A program made the position numbers and the translations under genes. Positions 43,728 to 52,653 of a stretch of 64,000 nt of DNA are shown one piece after another. The stretch's first letter is position 1. The number at the start of each line of letters is the position of its first letter. The notes under the pieces are model-generated. The model was given only the letters and a program-made list of their open reading frames with translations, had not been told where the DNA came from and did not search any database. The stretch is from Variovorax sp. V213 (GTDB lineage Bacteria; Pseudomonadota; Gammaproteobacteria; Burkholderiales; Burkholderiaceae_C): positions 3,473,001-3,537,000 of the forward strand of contig NZ_AP028664.1 in assembly GCF_041154455.1 (NCBI RefSeq), in the 5' to 3' direction.

Positions 43728-43782
43728 TCGCCTGCCTACGATTGGCGCCAACGATTCCCGAAAAACCGCTGGAGACAAGCAG

Positions 43783-44748
43783 ATGAAAAGAACGCTCACG
43801 GCCGCCATGGCCGCAGGACTGCTGGCGCTTGGCGCCGGTGCCGCACAGGCCCAGGATTGGCCCACACGCCCAATCAAGATCCTTGTCGGTTCGGCGCCGG
43901 GCGGCGGCACCGATGCCATGGCCCGCGCGGTGGCCGACCGGCTCGGGCCCTTGCTCAAGCAGCCCGTCGTGGTCGACAACCGGCCCGGCGCGTCGAACAC
44001 GCTCGCGGCCGACGCCGCGGCCAAGTCCACCGACGGCCACACGATGGTGATGGGCGTGGTCACGGCCCATGCGATTGCGCCGCACCTGCTCAAGCTCAAC
44101 TACGACAGCAACCGCGACCTCGTGCCGGTGGCTTTCGTCGGCGCAGTGCCCAATGTGCTGGTGGTGAGCAACAGCGTGCCGGCCGATTCCGTGCAGGGGC
44201 TGGTCAAACTGGCGAAGCAGGAGCCGGGCAAACTCAACTACGCCACCAGCGGCGCGGGCAGCACGCAGCACATCGCGGCCGAGATGTTCAAGGACGCGGC
44301 CGGCGTTGAACTCGTCCACGTGCCGTACAAGGGCAGCGGTCCGGCGTTGATCGACCTCGTCGGCGGCCAGGTGCAGCTGAGTTTCGACACCATGCCTTCG
44401 GTGATCGGGCAGATCCGGAACAACAAGGTCCGCGCGCTCGCCGTGACCACGCAAAAGCGCAATCCGCAACTACCCAATGTGCCGACACTGGCCGAGGCCG
44501 GCGTGCCGAACATCGAGATGAGCGCCTGGTACGGCATCTACATGCCCGCAGCAACACCCAAGGCCGTGCAGGACACGGTGCACGATGCCGTGAACCAGGT
44601 GCTTGCGATGCCCGAAACCAAGACCCGCCTCGACGCCATCGGCGCCGAGATCACGCCGATGACCCAGGCGCAGTTCGCGCAATTCCATGCCGCCGAATAC
44701 AGGCGCTTTGGAGAGGTCATCAAGAAGAACCACATCAAGCTGGACTAG
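43783..44748 (+). CDS. Bug-type tripartite tricarboxylate transporter substrate-binding protein
   Basis: 321 residues. The signal peptide (LTAAMAAGLLALGAGAAQAQ) is followed by DWPTRPIKILVGSAPGGGTDAMARAV. VDNRPGASNTLAADAAAKSTDGHTM and HVPYKGSGPALIDLVGG fit the family. It is the first gene of the operon and presumably binds the sugar acid that the operon degrades. No TctAB genes are adjacent. Confidence 0.92.
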   Translation: MKRTLTAAMAAGLLALGAGAAQAQDWPTRPIKILVGSAPGGGTDAMARAVADRLGPLLKQPVVVDNRPGASNTLAADAAAKSTDGHTMVMGVVTAHAIAPHLLKLNYDSNRDLVPVAFVGAVPNVLVVSNSVPADSVQGLVKLAKQEPGKLNYATSGAGSTQHIAAEMFKDAAGVELVHVPYKGSGPALIDLVGGQVQLSFDTMPSVIGQIRNNKVRALAVTTQKRNPQLPNVPTLAEAGVPNIEMSAWYGIYMPAATPKAVQDTVHDAVNQVLAMPETKTRLDAIGAEITPMTQAQFAQFHAAEYRRFGEVIKKNHIKLD

Positions 44749-44758
44749 GCATATCTCG

Positions 44759-45808
44759 ATGAACATGCAATCCCTTCCCGTCGTCGCCCTCACCCTGGGC
44801 GATCCCGCCGGCATCGGCGCCGAACTGATCGCGCGGCTGCTGGCCCGGCCCAAGGCCACCGCGGACGCGAACGTCGTGCTGATCGGCGACCGCTGGTTAT
44901 GGGAAGACGGCCAGCGCATCGCAGGCGTCTCGGTGGGCACCGACGAGGTGAAAGCGTTGGCCGAAGTGCGGGGCCGCGCAAGCACTGCTCGCCCGGCCTT
45001 CCTGGCGGTGCAGAGCATCGATCCGGCGCTGGTGCAGCGCGGCCAGGCCGCGGCGCCGGGCGGGCGCGCGGTGCTGCAGGTGCTCGACCAGTGCATGGAC
45101 GCGACGCTCGCCGGCGAGGTCGATGCGATCTGCTTCGCGCCACTCAACAAGCAGGCCATGAAGATCGGCGGCATGCAGCACGAAGACGAGCTGCACCACT
45201 TTGCGGAGCACCTGGGCGTGACCGGCTATTTCTGCGAGTTCAACACGCTCGGCGAACTCTGGACCTCGCGCATCTCGTCGCACGTGCCGCTGAAGGACGT
45301 GGCCGGCTACCTGAGCGTGGATCGCATCGAGCAGGCGGCCGAGCTGATCTACCGCTCGCTGCTCGCCAACGGCGTGGCGCAGCCCAAGGTCGCGATCGCG
45401 GCCTTCAATCCGCACGGCGGCGACGGTGGCGTGTGCGGGCGCGAAGAGATCGACATCATCGAGCCGGCCGTCAAGGGCCTGCAGGCGCGCAGCTGGCCCA
45501 CCGACGCGCCCTTCCATGGCCCGTTCCCGGCCGACACCATCTTTCTCAAGGCCCAGGCCGGCGAGTACCAGGCAATCGTGACCATGTATCACGACCAGGG
45601 CCAGATCGCGATCAAGCTCCTGGGTTTCAGCCACGGAGTCACGGTGCAGGGCGGACTGCCGATTCCGATCACCACGCCTGCGCACGGCACCGCCTACGAC
45701 ATCGCGGGCAAGGGCAAGGCCAACGCCGAGGCCATGTGGCAGGCCTTCCGGATCGCCAGCCGCATGGGCGCCGCGCGCCTCCTCGGCAAGGCCGCGGTCG
45801 CGGCCTGA
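44759..45808 (+). CDS. PdxA family dehydrogenase (4-hydroxythreonine-4-phosphate dehydrogenase-like)
   Basis: 349 residues. It shows LTLGDPAGIGAELIARLLA at the N-terminus, CFAPLNKQAMKIGG in the middle, the metal-site region NPHGGDGGVCGREE, TMYHDQGQIAIKLLGF and TPAHGTAYDIAGKG. True PdxA works in vitamin B6 synthesis, but family members in catabolic operons oxidise other hydroxy acids. Its place between a Bug protein and two sugar-acid dehydratases argues for a catabolic role. The DUF1537 kinase that usually accompanies the phospho-threonate version is absent. Confidence 0.85.
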   Translation: MNMQSLPVVALTLGDPAGIGAELIARLLARPKATADANVVLIGDRWLWEDGQRIAGVSVGTDEVKALAEVRGRASTARPAFLAVQSIDPALVQRGQAAAPGGRAVLQVLDQCMDATLAGEVDAICFAPLNKQAMKIGGMQHEDELHHFAEHLGVTGYFCEFNTLGELWTSRISSHVPLKDVAGYLSVDRIEQAAELIYRSLLANGVAQPKVAIAAFNPHGGDGGVCGREEIDIIEPAVKGLQARSWPTDAPFHGPFPADTIFLKAQAGEYQAIVTMYHDQGQIAIKLLGFSHGVTVQGGLPIPITTPAHGTAYDIAGKGKANAEAMWQAFRIASRMGAARLLGKAAVAA

Positions 45809-45853
45809 GCTGCACATTCAACACCTACCTCTTAGCTTAGAAAGACCGAGAAG

Positions 45854-47026
45854 ATGAAGATCAAATCCGTTCGCGCCCGAGTCTTCGAATGGAAGGGCAA
45901 GACCGTTCCGCCGCAGGGCAACTTCTGCTCCAACGCGATGGACCTGCTGTATGCGCCGCAGGAAACCATGAGCACCTTCCGCTTCCATTCGTGGACCGTG
46001 GTCGAGATCGAGACCGACGACGGCATCGTGGGCCTGGGCAACGTGGCGCTCGCACCGGCCATCGCCAAGGCCATCATCGACCAGTACCTGGCGCCGCTGG
46101 TCATCGGGCAGGACCCGTGGGACTACGAGTACCTGTGGCAGCGCATGTACCGCGCCACGCACGCCTGGGGCCGCAAGGGCGTGACGATGGCCGCCATCTC
46201 GGCGGTCGATCTCGCGATCTGGGACATCCTGGGCAAGTCGGTCAACAAGCCGGTGTTCAAGCTGCTCGGCGGCCGCACCAAGGAAAAGATTCCCTGCTAC
46301 TACTCGAAGCTGTATCGCACCGACCTCGCGGAAATGCAGGCCGAGGCGCAGAAGTTCCTCGACCAGGGCTTCACCGCGTTCAAGATGCGCTTCGGCTACG
46401 GTCCGGCGCACCTGCAGAAGGGCGTGGCGGAAAACCTCAAGTCGGTGGAGGCGGTGCGCGAAGTCATCGGCTACGACAACGACCTGATGCTCGAGTGCTA
46501 CATGGGCTGGAACCTCGAGTACGCCAAGCGCATGCTGCCCAAGCTCGAGAAGTTCCAGCCGCGCTGGCTCGAAGAGCCGGTGATCGCCGACGACATCGAC
46601 GGCTATGCCGAGCTGAACCAGCTGAGCAGCATTCCGATCTCGGGCGGCGAGCACGAGTTCTCGCTCTACGGATTCAAGCAGCTGCTGGACCGCAAGGCGG
46701 TGTCGGTGGTGCAGTACGACACCAACCGCGTCGGCGGCATCACCGCGGCGCACAAGATCAACGCGCTGTGCGAGGCCTACAGCGTGCCGGTCATTCCGCA
46801 TGCGGGCCAGATGCACAACTACCACCTGACGATGAGCACGCTGGCCTCGCCGATGAGCGAGTACTTTCCGATGCACGACGTGGAAGTGGGCAACGAGCTG
46901 TTCTATTACATCTTCGACGGCGAGCCGGTGGCCGAGAACGGCTTCCTGCAGCTGGACGACCACAAGCCGGGCCTGGGTCTCACGCTGAAGACCGAGCACC
47001 TCAAGGACTTCAACATCGTCGAGTGA
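45854..47026 (+). CDS. Enolase-superfamily sugar-acid dehydratase (rhamnonate dehydratase-like)
   Basis: 390 residues of the mandelate racemase/muconate lactonising group. The capping domain is N-terminal. The barrel carries the metal ligands in LMLECYMGWN, RWLEEPVIADD and PISGGEHEFS, and a catalytic His in VPVIPHAGQMHN. KMRFGYGP replaces the KxK acid-base motif of mandelate racemase, as in L-rhamnonate dehydratase-like enzymes. It should dehydrate an acid sugar to a 2-keto-3-deoxy acid. The substrate is not fixed by eye. Confidence 0.85.
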   Translation: MKIKSVRARVFEWKGKTVPPQGNFCSNAMDLLYAPQETMSTFRFHSWTVVEIETDDGIVGLGNVALAPAIAKAIIDQYLAPLVIGQDPWDYEYLWQRMYRATHAWGRKGVTMAAISAVDLAIWDILGKSVNKPVFKLLGGRTKEKIPCYYSKLYRTDLAEMQAEAQKFLDQGFTAFKMRFGYGPAHLQKGVAENLKSVEAVREVIGYDNDLMLECYMGWNLEYAKRMLPKLEKFQPRWLEEPVIADDIDGYAELNQLSSIPISGGEHEFSLYGFKQLLDRKAVSVVQYDTNRVGGITAAHKINALCEAYSVPVIPHAGQMHNYHLTMSTLASPMSEYFPMHDVEVGNELFYYIFDGEPVAENGFLQLDDHKPGLGLTLKTEHLKDFNIVE

Positions 47027-47040
47027 CGGTGCATCCCGCC

Positions 47041-48588
47041 ATGCCATCGCCACCGCCCCGCCCCAACGCGCGCGTGATCCGACTCCATGCCGACGACGAT
47101 GTCGTGATCTCGCTCGGCCAGCTGGTCGCGGGCACGCGCATCGAAAGCGAAAACGTGGCCGTGGCCGGGCTGATTCCGCCGGGCCACAAGATGGCCACGC
47201 GCGACGTCGAGCCAGGAGCCGCGGTGCGCCGCTACGGGCAGATCATCGGCTTCGCGAGCCGGCCCATTCGCGCGGGGCAGCATGTGCACACCCACAACCT
47301 TGCGATGGGCGACTTCACGCGCGACCATGCGCATGCAGTCGATGCGCGCCCGACGGTGCACACCGGCGAGCCCGCAAGCTTCGAAGGCATCGTGCGGGAA
47401 GACGGCCGCGTCGCCACGCGCAACTACATCGGCATCCTGACCTCGGTGAACTGCTCGGCCACGGTGGCGCGCGCCATCGCGGACCGCTTCAGGCGCGACA
47501 TCCATCCCGAGATGCTGGCGCCGTTCCCGAACATCGACGGCGTGGTGGCGCTCACGCACGGCGCCGGCTGCGCGGTCGACCCGGAGGGCGAAGGCCTCGC
47601 GATCCTGCAGCGCACACTGGGCGGCTACGCATGCCATCCCAACTTTGCGAGCGTGCTGGTCATCGGCCTGGGCTGCGAGACCAACCAGGTTGCGACGCTG
47701 CTCGCCACGCAGGGCCTGGCCGACAGCGACCGGCTGCACAGCTTCACGATCCAGGACACCGGCGGCACCACGCGCACCATTGCGCGGGGCATCGAGCTGA
47801 TCCAGGAGATGCTGCCGCAGGCCAACGCGGTGCGGCGGCAGACCGTGCCCGCAAGCCACCTGGTCGTCGGCCTGCAGTGCGGCGGCTCCGACGGCTACTC
47901 GGGCATCTCGGCCAACCCGGTGCTCGGCGCGGCGGTCGACCTGCTGGTTGCGCACGGCGGCACGGCCATCCTGTCGGAAACGCCGGAGATCTACGGCGCC
48001 GAACACTTGTTGACGCGCCGCGCGCAGACGCCCGAGGTCGGCCGCAAGCTGGTCGACCGCATCCGCTGGTGGGAAGCCTACTGCGCACGCAACGGCGCGG
48101 CGATGGACAACAACCCCTCCGCCGGCAACAAAGCCGGCGGCCTGACCACCGTGCTCGAGAAGTCGCTGGGCGGCATCGCAAAGGCTGGGGCGACCAACCT
48201 GGTCGACGTGTACGAGTACGCGCAACCGGTGCGGGCCCGCGGCCTGGTGTTCATGGACACGCCGGGCTACGACCCGATCTCGGCCACCGGCCAGGTGGCG
48301 GGCGGCGCCAACCTCATTTGCTTCACCACGGGACGCGGCTCCGCCTACGGCTGCGCGCCCTCGCCCTCCTTCAAGCTCGCGACGAACACCGCGCTGTGGG
48401 AGCGGCAATCGGACGACATGGACCTCAACTGCGGCGAGGTGCTCGACGGCACGCGCAGCATCAAGGAACTGGGTGCCCGCCTGTTCCAGATGCTGCTCGA
48501 CACCGCCTCGGGCCAGCCCTCGCGCAGCGAACGCCACGGCTACGGCCAGCAGGAGTTCGTGCCCTGGCAAATCAGCGTGGTCACCTGA
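47041..48588 (+). CDS. UxaA family altronate/galactarate-type dehydratase
   Basis: 515 residues. The N-terminal SAF domain is VIRLHADDDVVISLGQLVAG to GQHVHTHNLA. The catalytic domain contains VIGLGCETNQ, GLQCGGSDGYSGISANP, DNNPSAGNKAGGLTTVLEKSLGG and FTTGRGSAYG, closely paralleling E. coli UxaA. The family dehydrates altronate or galactarate with iron. It lies 14 bases after the enolase-type dehydratase, so the operon has two dehydratases of unrelated fold. Confidence 0.88.
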   Translation: MPSPPPRPNARVIRLHADDDVVISLGQLVAGTRIESENVAVAGLIPPGHKMATRDVEPGAAVRRYGQIIGFASRPIRAGQHVHTHNLAMGDFTRDHAHAVDARPTVHTGEPASFEGIVREDGRVATRNYIGILTSVNCSATVARAIADRFRRDIHPEMLAPFPNIDGVVALTHGAGCAVDPEGEGLAILQRTLGGYACHPNFASVLVIGLGCETNQVATLLATQGLADSDRLHSFTIQDTGGTTRTIARGIELIQEMLPQANAVRRQTVPASHLVVGLQCGGSDGYSGISANPVLGAAVDLLVAHGGTAILSETPEIYGAEHLLTRRAQTPEVGRKLVDRIRWWEAYCARNGAAMDNNPSAGNKAGGLTTVLEKSLGGIAKAGATNLVDVYEYAQPVRARGLVFMDTPGYDPISATGQVAGGANLICFTTGRGSAYGCAPSPSFKLATNTALWERQSDDMDLNCGEVLDGTRSIKELGARLFQMLLDTASGQPSRSERHGYGQQEFVPWQISVVT

Positions 48589-48611
48589 CGCGCAACTTCT
48601 TTCATCACACC

Positions 48612-49541
48612 ATGACACCCACTCGCCCTGCCCGCTTTCGCGGCATCTTCCCCGTCGTGCCGACGCCGTTCACCGAAAGCGGCGAGCTCGATCTCGAAAG
48701 CCAGAAGCGCTGTGTCGATTTCATGATCGACGCCGGCTCCGATGGCCTGTGCATCCTGGCCAATTTCTCGGAGCAGTTCCTGCTGTCGGACGACGAGCGC
48801 GAGGTGCTCACGCGCACCGTGCTCGAGCACGTCGCGGGCCGCGTGCCGGTGATCGTGACCACCACGCACTTCAGCACCAAGGTGTGCGCCGAGCGCAGCC
48901 GACGCGCACAGGCCATGGGAGCCGCCATGCTCATGGTGATGCCGCCCTACCATGGCGCCACTTTCCGCGTGCCGGAGCCGCAGATCTTCGATTTCTATGC
49001 GCGCCTGTCGGAGACGGTGGACATTCCCATCATGGTCCAGGATGCGCCGGCTGCGGGCACCCCGCTGTCGGCCGCGTTCCTAGCGAAGATGGCGCGCGAG
49101 ATCGAGCATGTCGCGTACTTCAAGATCGAAACGGCCGGTGCGGCATCGAAGCTGCGCGAGCTGATCCGGCTCGGCGGCGATGCGGTCGAAGGCCCGTGGG
49201 ACGGCGAAGAAGCCATCACGCTGCTGCCCGACCTCGACGCCGGCGCCACCGGCTCGATGACCGGCGGCGGCTACCCCGACGGCATCCGCCCGATCATCGA
49301 GGCGCACCGCGCCGGCGACCGCGACCAGGCCTTTGCGCTCTACCAGCGCTGGCTGCCGCTGATCAACCACGAGAACCGCCAGTCGGGCTTCCTCGCGGCC
49401 AAGGCGCTGATGAAGGAAGGCGGCGTGATCGCCTGCGAAGCGCCGCGACACCCCTGGCCCGAGATGCACCCGGAAACCCGCAAGGGCCTGATCGAAACCG
49501 CGCGGCGGCTCGACCCGCTGGTGCTGCGCTGGGCGCGATGA
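48612..49541 (+). CDS. DHDPS-family enzyme, 2-keto-3-deoxyarabonate dehydratase-like
   Basis: 309 residues of the dihydrodipicolinate synthase/aldolase fold. The Schiff-base lysine is K171 in AYFKIETAG. The segments RFRGIFPVVPTPFTESGEL, ILANFSEQFLLSDDER and GPWDGEEAITLLPDL closely resemble, from memory, L-2-keto-3-deoxyarabonate dehydratase of Azospirillum. That enzyme makes alpha-ketoglutarate semialdehyde. An aldolase activity on a 2-keto-3-deoxy acid is the alternative. As last gene of the operon it would use the product of one of the dehydratases. Confidence 0.82.
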   Translation: MTPTRPARFRGIFPVVPTPFTESGELDLESQKRCVDFMIDAGSDGLCILANFSEQFLLSDDEREVLTRTVLEHVAGRVPVIVTTTHFSTKVCAERSRRAQAMGAAMLMVMPPYHGATFRVPEPQIFDFYARLSETVDIPIMVQDAPAAGTPLSAAFLAKMAREIEHVAYFKIETAGAASKLRELIRLGGDAVEGPWDGEEAITLLPDLDAGATGSMTGGGYPDGIRPIIEAHRAGDRDQAFALYQRWLPLINHENRQSGFLAAKALMKEGGVIACEAPRHPWPEMHPETRKGLIETARRLDPLVLRWAR

Positions 49542-49666
49542 ACAAAGGTGAAGCGGACCGAGTGCACGCTTCGTCTGGCTGTCTGGCGCTGATGTAACCA
49601 GGTTTTTCGACTGCTTTTGCTAAGCTGGCGTCCCTCCTCGGCCGATCGCCATCACTTCGCATCTTC

Positions 49667-50455
49667 ATGAAAATAGCCACCTGGAACGTCAACTCCCTCA
49701 CTGCCCGCCTGCAGCATGTGCTCGACTGGCTGATTGCCAATCCCGTGGACGTGCTCTGCCTGCAGGAGCTCAAGATGAGCGATGACAAGTTTCCTCTCGA
49801 CGTGCTCAAGTCGGCCGGCTACGAGGCGGCCGTGTTCGGCCAGAAAACCTACAACGGCGTGGCCATCCTGAGCCTGGCGCCGATGCGCGACGTGGCCAGG
49901 AACATCGGCGGCTTTACCGACGACCAGTCGCGCGTGATTGCCGCCACGATCGAAACACCGGCGGGTCCGCTGCGCGTGGTGAACGGCTACTTCGTCAACG
50001 GCCAGGCGCCCGGCACCGAGAAGTTCGAATACAAGATGGGCTGGCTGCGCGCCTTGCGCGAATGGCTTGGCGCCGAAATGGCGGCACATCCGAACCTGGT
50101 CCTGCTGGGCGACTTCAACATCACGCCGGAGGACCGCGACAGCTTCGATCCGGTGGGCCTGAAGGAGACGATTCATCACACGACCGAGGAGCGCGAGCAT
50201 TTCAAGGCGCTGCTCCAGCTGGGCCTGGCCGACAGCTTTCGCCTCTTCGAACAGCCCGAGAAAAGCTACTCGTGGTGGGACTACCGGATGCTCGGCTACC
50301 AGAAGAATCGCGGCTTGCGGATCGATCACATCCTGGTGAGCGAGCCGCTGGTGCCGCGCGCAAAGGCCTGCATCATCGATCGCGTGCCACGCAAGTGGGA
50401 AAAACCAAGCGACCATGCACCCGTGGTGCTCGAACTCGACCAAGGCACCTTATGA
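49667..50455 (+). CDS. xthA: Exodeoxyribonuclease III
   Basis: 262 residues of the EEP nuclease fold. It begins MKIATWNVNSLTARLQHVLDWL, has CLQELKM with the metal-binding Glu, GDFNITPEDRD with the Asp-Asn pair, and ends LRIDHILVSEPL and PSDHAPVVLEL with the catalytic Asp-His. It acts on abasic sites and 3' ends in base excision repair. Its stop overlaps the lipoprotein start (ATGA). Confidence 0.95.
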   Translation: MKIATWNVNSLTARLQHVLDWLIANPVDVLCLQELKMSDDKFPLDVLKSAGYEAAVFGQKTYNGVAILSLAPMRDVARNIGGFTDDQSRVIAATIETPAGPLRVVNGYFVNGQAPGTEKFEYKMGWLRALREWLGAEMAAHPNLVLLGDFNITPEDRDSFDPVGLKETIHHTTEEREHFKALLQLGLADSFRLFEQPEKSYSWWDYRMLGYQKNRGLRIDHILVSEPLVPRAKACIIDRVPRKWEKPSDHAPVVLELDQGTL

Positions 50456-50964
50456 CCACGAACATACGCACTCTTGCAACCCTTGCAGCCGCACTGGCGC
50501 TCGCCGCCTGCTCCGCGCTCAAGCCGGCAGACAAGGCCGACGTCGGCAAGCCGGCTACTTCCGCACCGGACGAAGTGGCAAGCACGAGAAGCGAAGCACC
50601 GACCGCACGCTCGATCACCGCGCAAACACCCGCCGTGCGGGCGTATCGCAAGACCGGGGCGCGGCAGATCTACAACGCCTATCCGCAGCGCATCTACAAG
50701 GGGAAGATTCCCCCGCTGGTTTATGCGGTGGTGGTGGTCGAGACTGACCTGGACGCCAGCGGCAACGTGAAGAACGTGACGTTCAGCCGCGTTCCGAGCC
50801 ACGCACCCGAGGTGCCGGGCAAGATCGCGGAGCTCATCAAGGCGGCCTCGCCGCTGCCGAGCCCGGGACGCCTTGGCGGCCATACGTACGTCGATACGTG
50901 GCTCTGGGACAAGAGCGGAAACTTCCAGCTCGACTCGCTGACGCTGGGCCAACGAAGCCGGTAG
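50452..50964 (+). CDS. Lipoprotein with TonB-like C-terminal domain
   Basis: 170 residues. The lipobox is LAAC with C20, followed by a linker to about residue 65. The C-terminal part (RQIYNAYPQRIYKGKIPPLVYAVVVVETDLDASGNVKNVTFSRVPS) resembles the beta-strand fold of TonB C-terminal or secretin-like domains. It would sit in the outer or inner membrane facing the periplasm. Function unknown. It is translationally coupled to xthA. Confidence 0.78.
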   Translation: MTTNIRTLATLAAALALAACSALKPADKADVGKPATSAPDEVASTRSEAPTARSITAQTPAVRAYRKTGARQIYNAYPQRIYKGKIPPLVYAVVVVETDLDASGNVKNVTFSRVPSHAPEVPGKIAELIKAASPLPSPGRLGGHTYVDTWLWDKSGNFQLDSLTLGQRSR

Positions 50965-50968
50965 ATAG

Positions 50969-51063
50969 GCTCGCCCCCAGTCTTCGCGCACTTCGTGTCG
51001 CTACGCCAACCCCCTACCGGGGGCAACACCAGCGGCCCGGCAAAGCCGGTTCCGCGGTGTTTC
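50969..51063 (+). repeat. Intergenic repeat, copy 2 (95 bases)
   Basis: It matches the reverse complement of 21537-21630 almost throughout. It contains the hairpin CCCCCTACCGGGGG and a longer imperfect hairpin with arms AACACC/GGTGTT enclosing CCGGC-AAA-GCCGG. It begins 4 bases after the lipoprotein stop and lies before the convergent ntrC stop, so it may end transcription from both sides. Confidence 0.8.
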
Positions 51064-51100
51064 TGGAAGGGGGCGTCCGCGCTCTCTCGTCGAGGCGGCT

Positions 51101-52630
51101 TTACTCGATCCCCAGTTCCTGGATCTTCCGGGTGATGGTGTTGCGGCCGATGCCCAGCTTCTGGGCGGCTTCGATGCGGCGGCCGCGGGTGTTGGCCAGC
51201 GCGGTGAGGATGAGGCGCGACTCGAAGCGGCGCGAGAGCACGTCCCAGACGTCGGTGCGCCCGGCCGCGAGCAGCGCCTGGGCTTCGATCTCGAGGCCGC
51301 TTTCCCAGCTGCTTGCGCCCACCAGGCCTTCGGCGGCCTCGGGCGCGGTGCTCGCCGGTGCCGTTTCGCGTTCAGGGCTCGGTGACAACTGCGGCGCGGC
51401 GGCTTGAGCCGGCGCTGCGGCAGGGGCTGCGTCGGCGGCCTGCACCTGCGGGCCGGCGGCCGCGGCCATGACCTCGGGCGGCAGATCCTTGGCTTCGATG
51501 AGCTGAGCCGGGGCCATCACGGTCAGCCAATGGCAGATGTTTTCCAGCTGGCGCACGTTGCCCGGGAAGCTGAAGGCGGCGAGCTTGGCCAATGCAGCGT
51601 CAGAGATGCGCTTGGGCTCGACGCCGAGCTGGCGCGCGCTCACCTGCAGGAAGTGGCGCGTGAGCGCGGGCACGTCTTCGCCGCGCTCGCGCAGGGCCGG
51701 CAGCCGCAGGCGGATCACGTTGAGGCGGTGGAACAGGTCTTCGCGGAAGCCGCCGAGCTTGACGCGCTGCTCCAGGTCCTGGTGGGTGGCCGCGATGACG
51801 CGCACGTTGGCCTTGACCGAGTTGTGGCCACCGACGCGGTAGAAATGCCCGTCGCTCAGCACGCGCAGCAGGCGCGTCTGCAGGTCGAACGGCATGTCGC
51901 CGATTTCGTCGAGAAAGAGCGTGCCGCCCTCGGCTTGTTCGAAACGGCCGCGCCGCATGGTCTGCGCGCCGGTGAAGGCGCCACGCTCGTGGCCGAAGAG
52001 TTCGCTCTCGAGCAGGTCCTTGGGGATGGCTGCGGTGTTGATGGCCACGAAGGGGCCGTTGGCGCGCGGCGAATGCTTGTGCAGCGCGCGTGCCACCAGC
52101 TCCTTGCCCGAGCCCGATTCGCCGGTGATGAGCACCGTGACGTTGCTTTGCGAGAGCCGGCCGATGGCGCGGAACACGTCCTGCATGGCGGGCGCCTGGC
52201 CCAGCATTTCGGGCGCGGCCACCATGCGCTCCTCGGCCACTTCCTCGCGCTGGCTTTCGTCGACGGCGCGGCGGATGAGCTCGACAGCGCGCGGCAGGTC
52301 GAAGGGCTTGGGCAGGTATTCGAAGGCCCCGCCCTGGAACGCCGACACGGCGCTGTCGAGGTCGGAGAACGCCGTCATGATGATGACTGGCAGGCCGGGG
52401 TGCTTGGCCTTGATCTTGTCGAGCAGGTCGAGCCCGGAGCCGCCGGGCATGCGGATGTCGCTCACCAGGACCTGGGGGCCCTGCTGCTCGTCGTCTTCGG
52501 CGAGTTCGAGGGCGGCGAGCACCTCGCGCGTGTTGGTGAAACTGCGCGTGGGCAAGTCTTCGCGCAGCAAGGCCTTCTCGAGCACGAAGCGGATCGATTG
52601 GTCGTCATCAACTATCCAGATCGGCTTCAT
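51101..52630 (-). CDS. glnG: Nitrogen regulation response regulator NtrC (GlnG)
   Basis: 509 residues. Receiver domain with D58 (VSDIRMPGGSG), sigma-54 activator AAA+ domain with GESGSGKEL, the sigma-54 contact loop ERGAFTGAQ, and LDEIGDMP. A Fis-type helix-turn-helix closes it (RRIEAAQKLGIGRNTITRKIQEL). It has an Ala-Pro-rich linker of about 60 residues before the helix-turn-helix, longer than in E. coli. It activates sigma-54 promoters under nitrogen limitation; one target, glnA, is nearby with a matching binding site. Confidence 0.96.
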   Translation of the reverse strand: MKPIWIVDDDQSIRFVLEKALLREDLPTRSFTNTREVLAALELAEDDEQQGPQVLVSDIRMPGGSGLDLLDKIKAKHPGLPVIIMTAFSDLDSAVSAFQGGAFEYLPKPFDLPRAVELIRRAVDESQREEVAEERMVAAPEMLGQAPAMQDVFRAIGRLSQSNVTVLITGESGSGKELVARALHKHSPRANGPFVAINTAAIPKDLLESELFGHERGAFTGAQTMRRGRFEQAEGGTLFLDEIGDMPFDLQTRLLRVLSDGHFYRVGGHNSVKANVRVIAATHQDLEQRVKLGGFREDLFHRLNVIRLRLPALRERGEDVPALTRHFLQVSARQLGVEPKRISDAALAKLAAFSFPGNVRQLENICHWLTVMAPAQLIEAKDLPPEVMAAAAGPQVQAADAAPAAAPAQAAAPQLSPSPERETAPASTAPEAAEGLVGASSWESGLEIEAQALLAAGRTDVWDVLSRRFESRLILTALANTRGRRIEAAQKLGIGRNTITRKIQELGIE

Positions 52631-52653
52631 GCATCTCCTTGTTGCCGTGGCTG

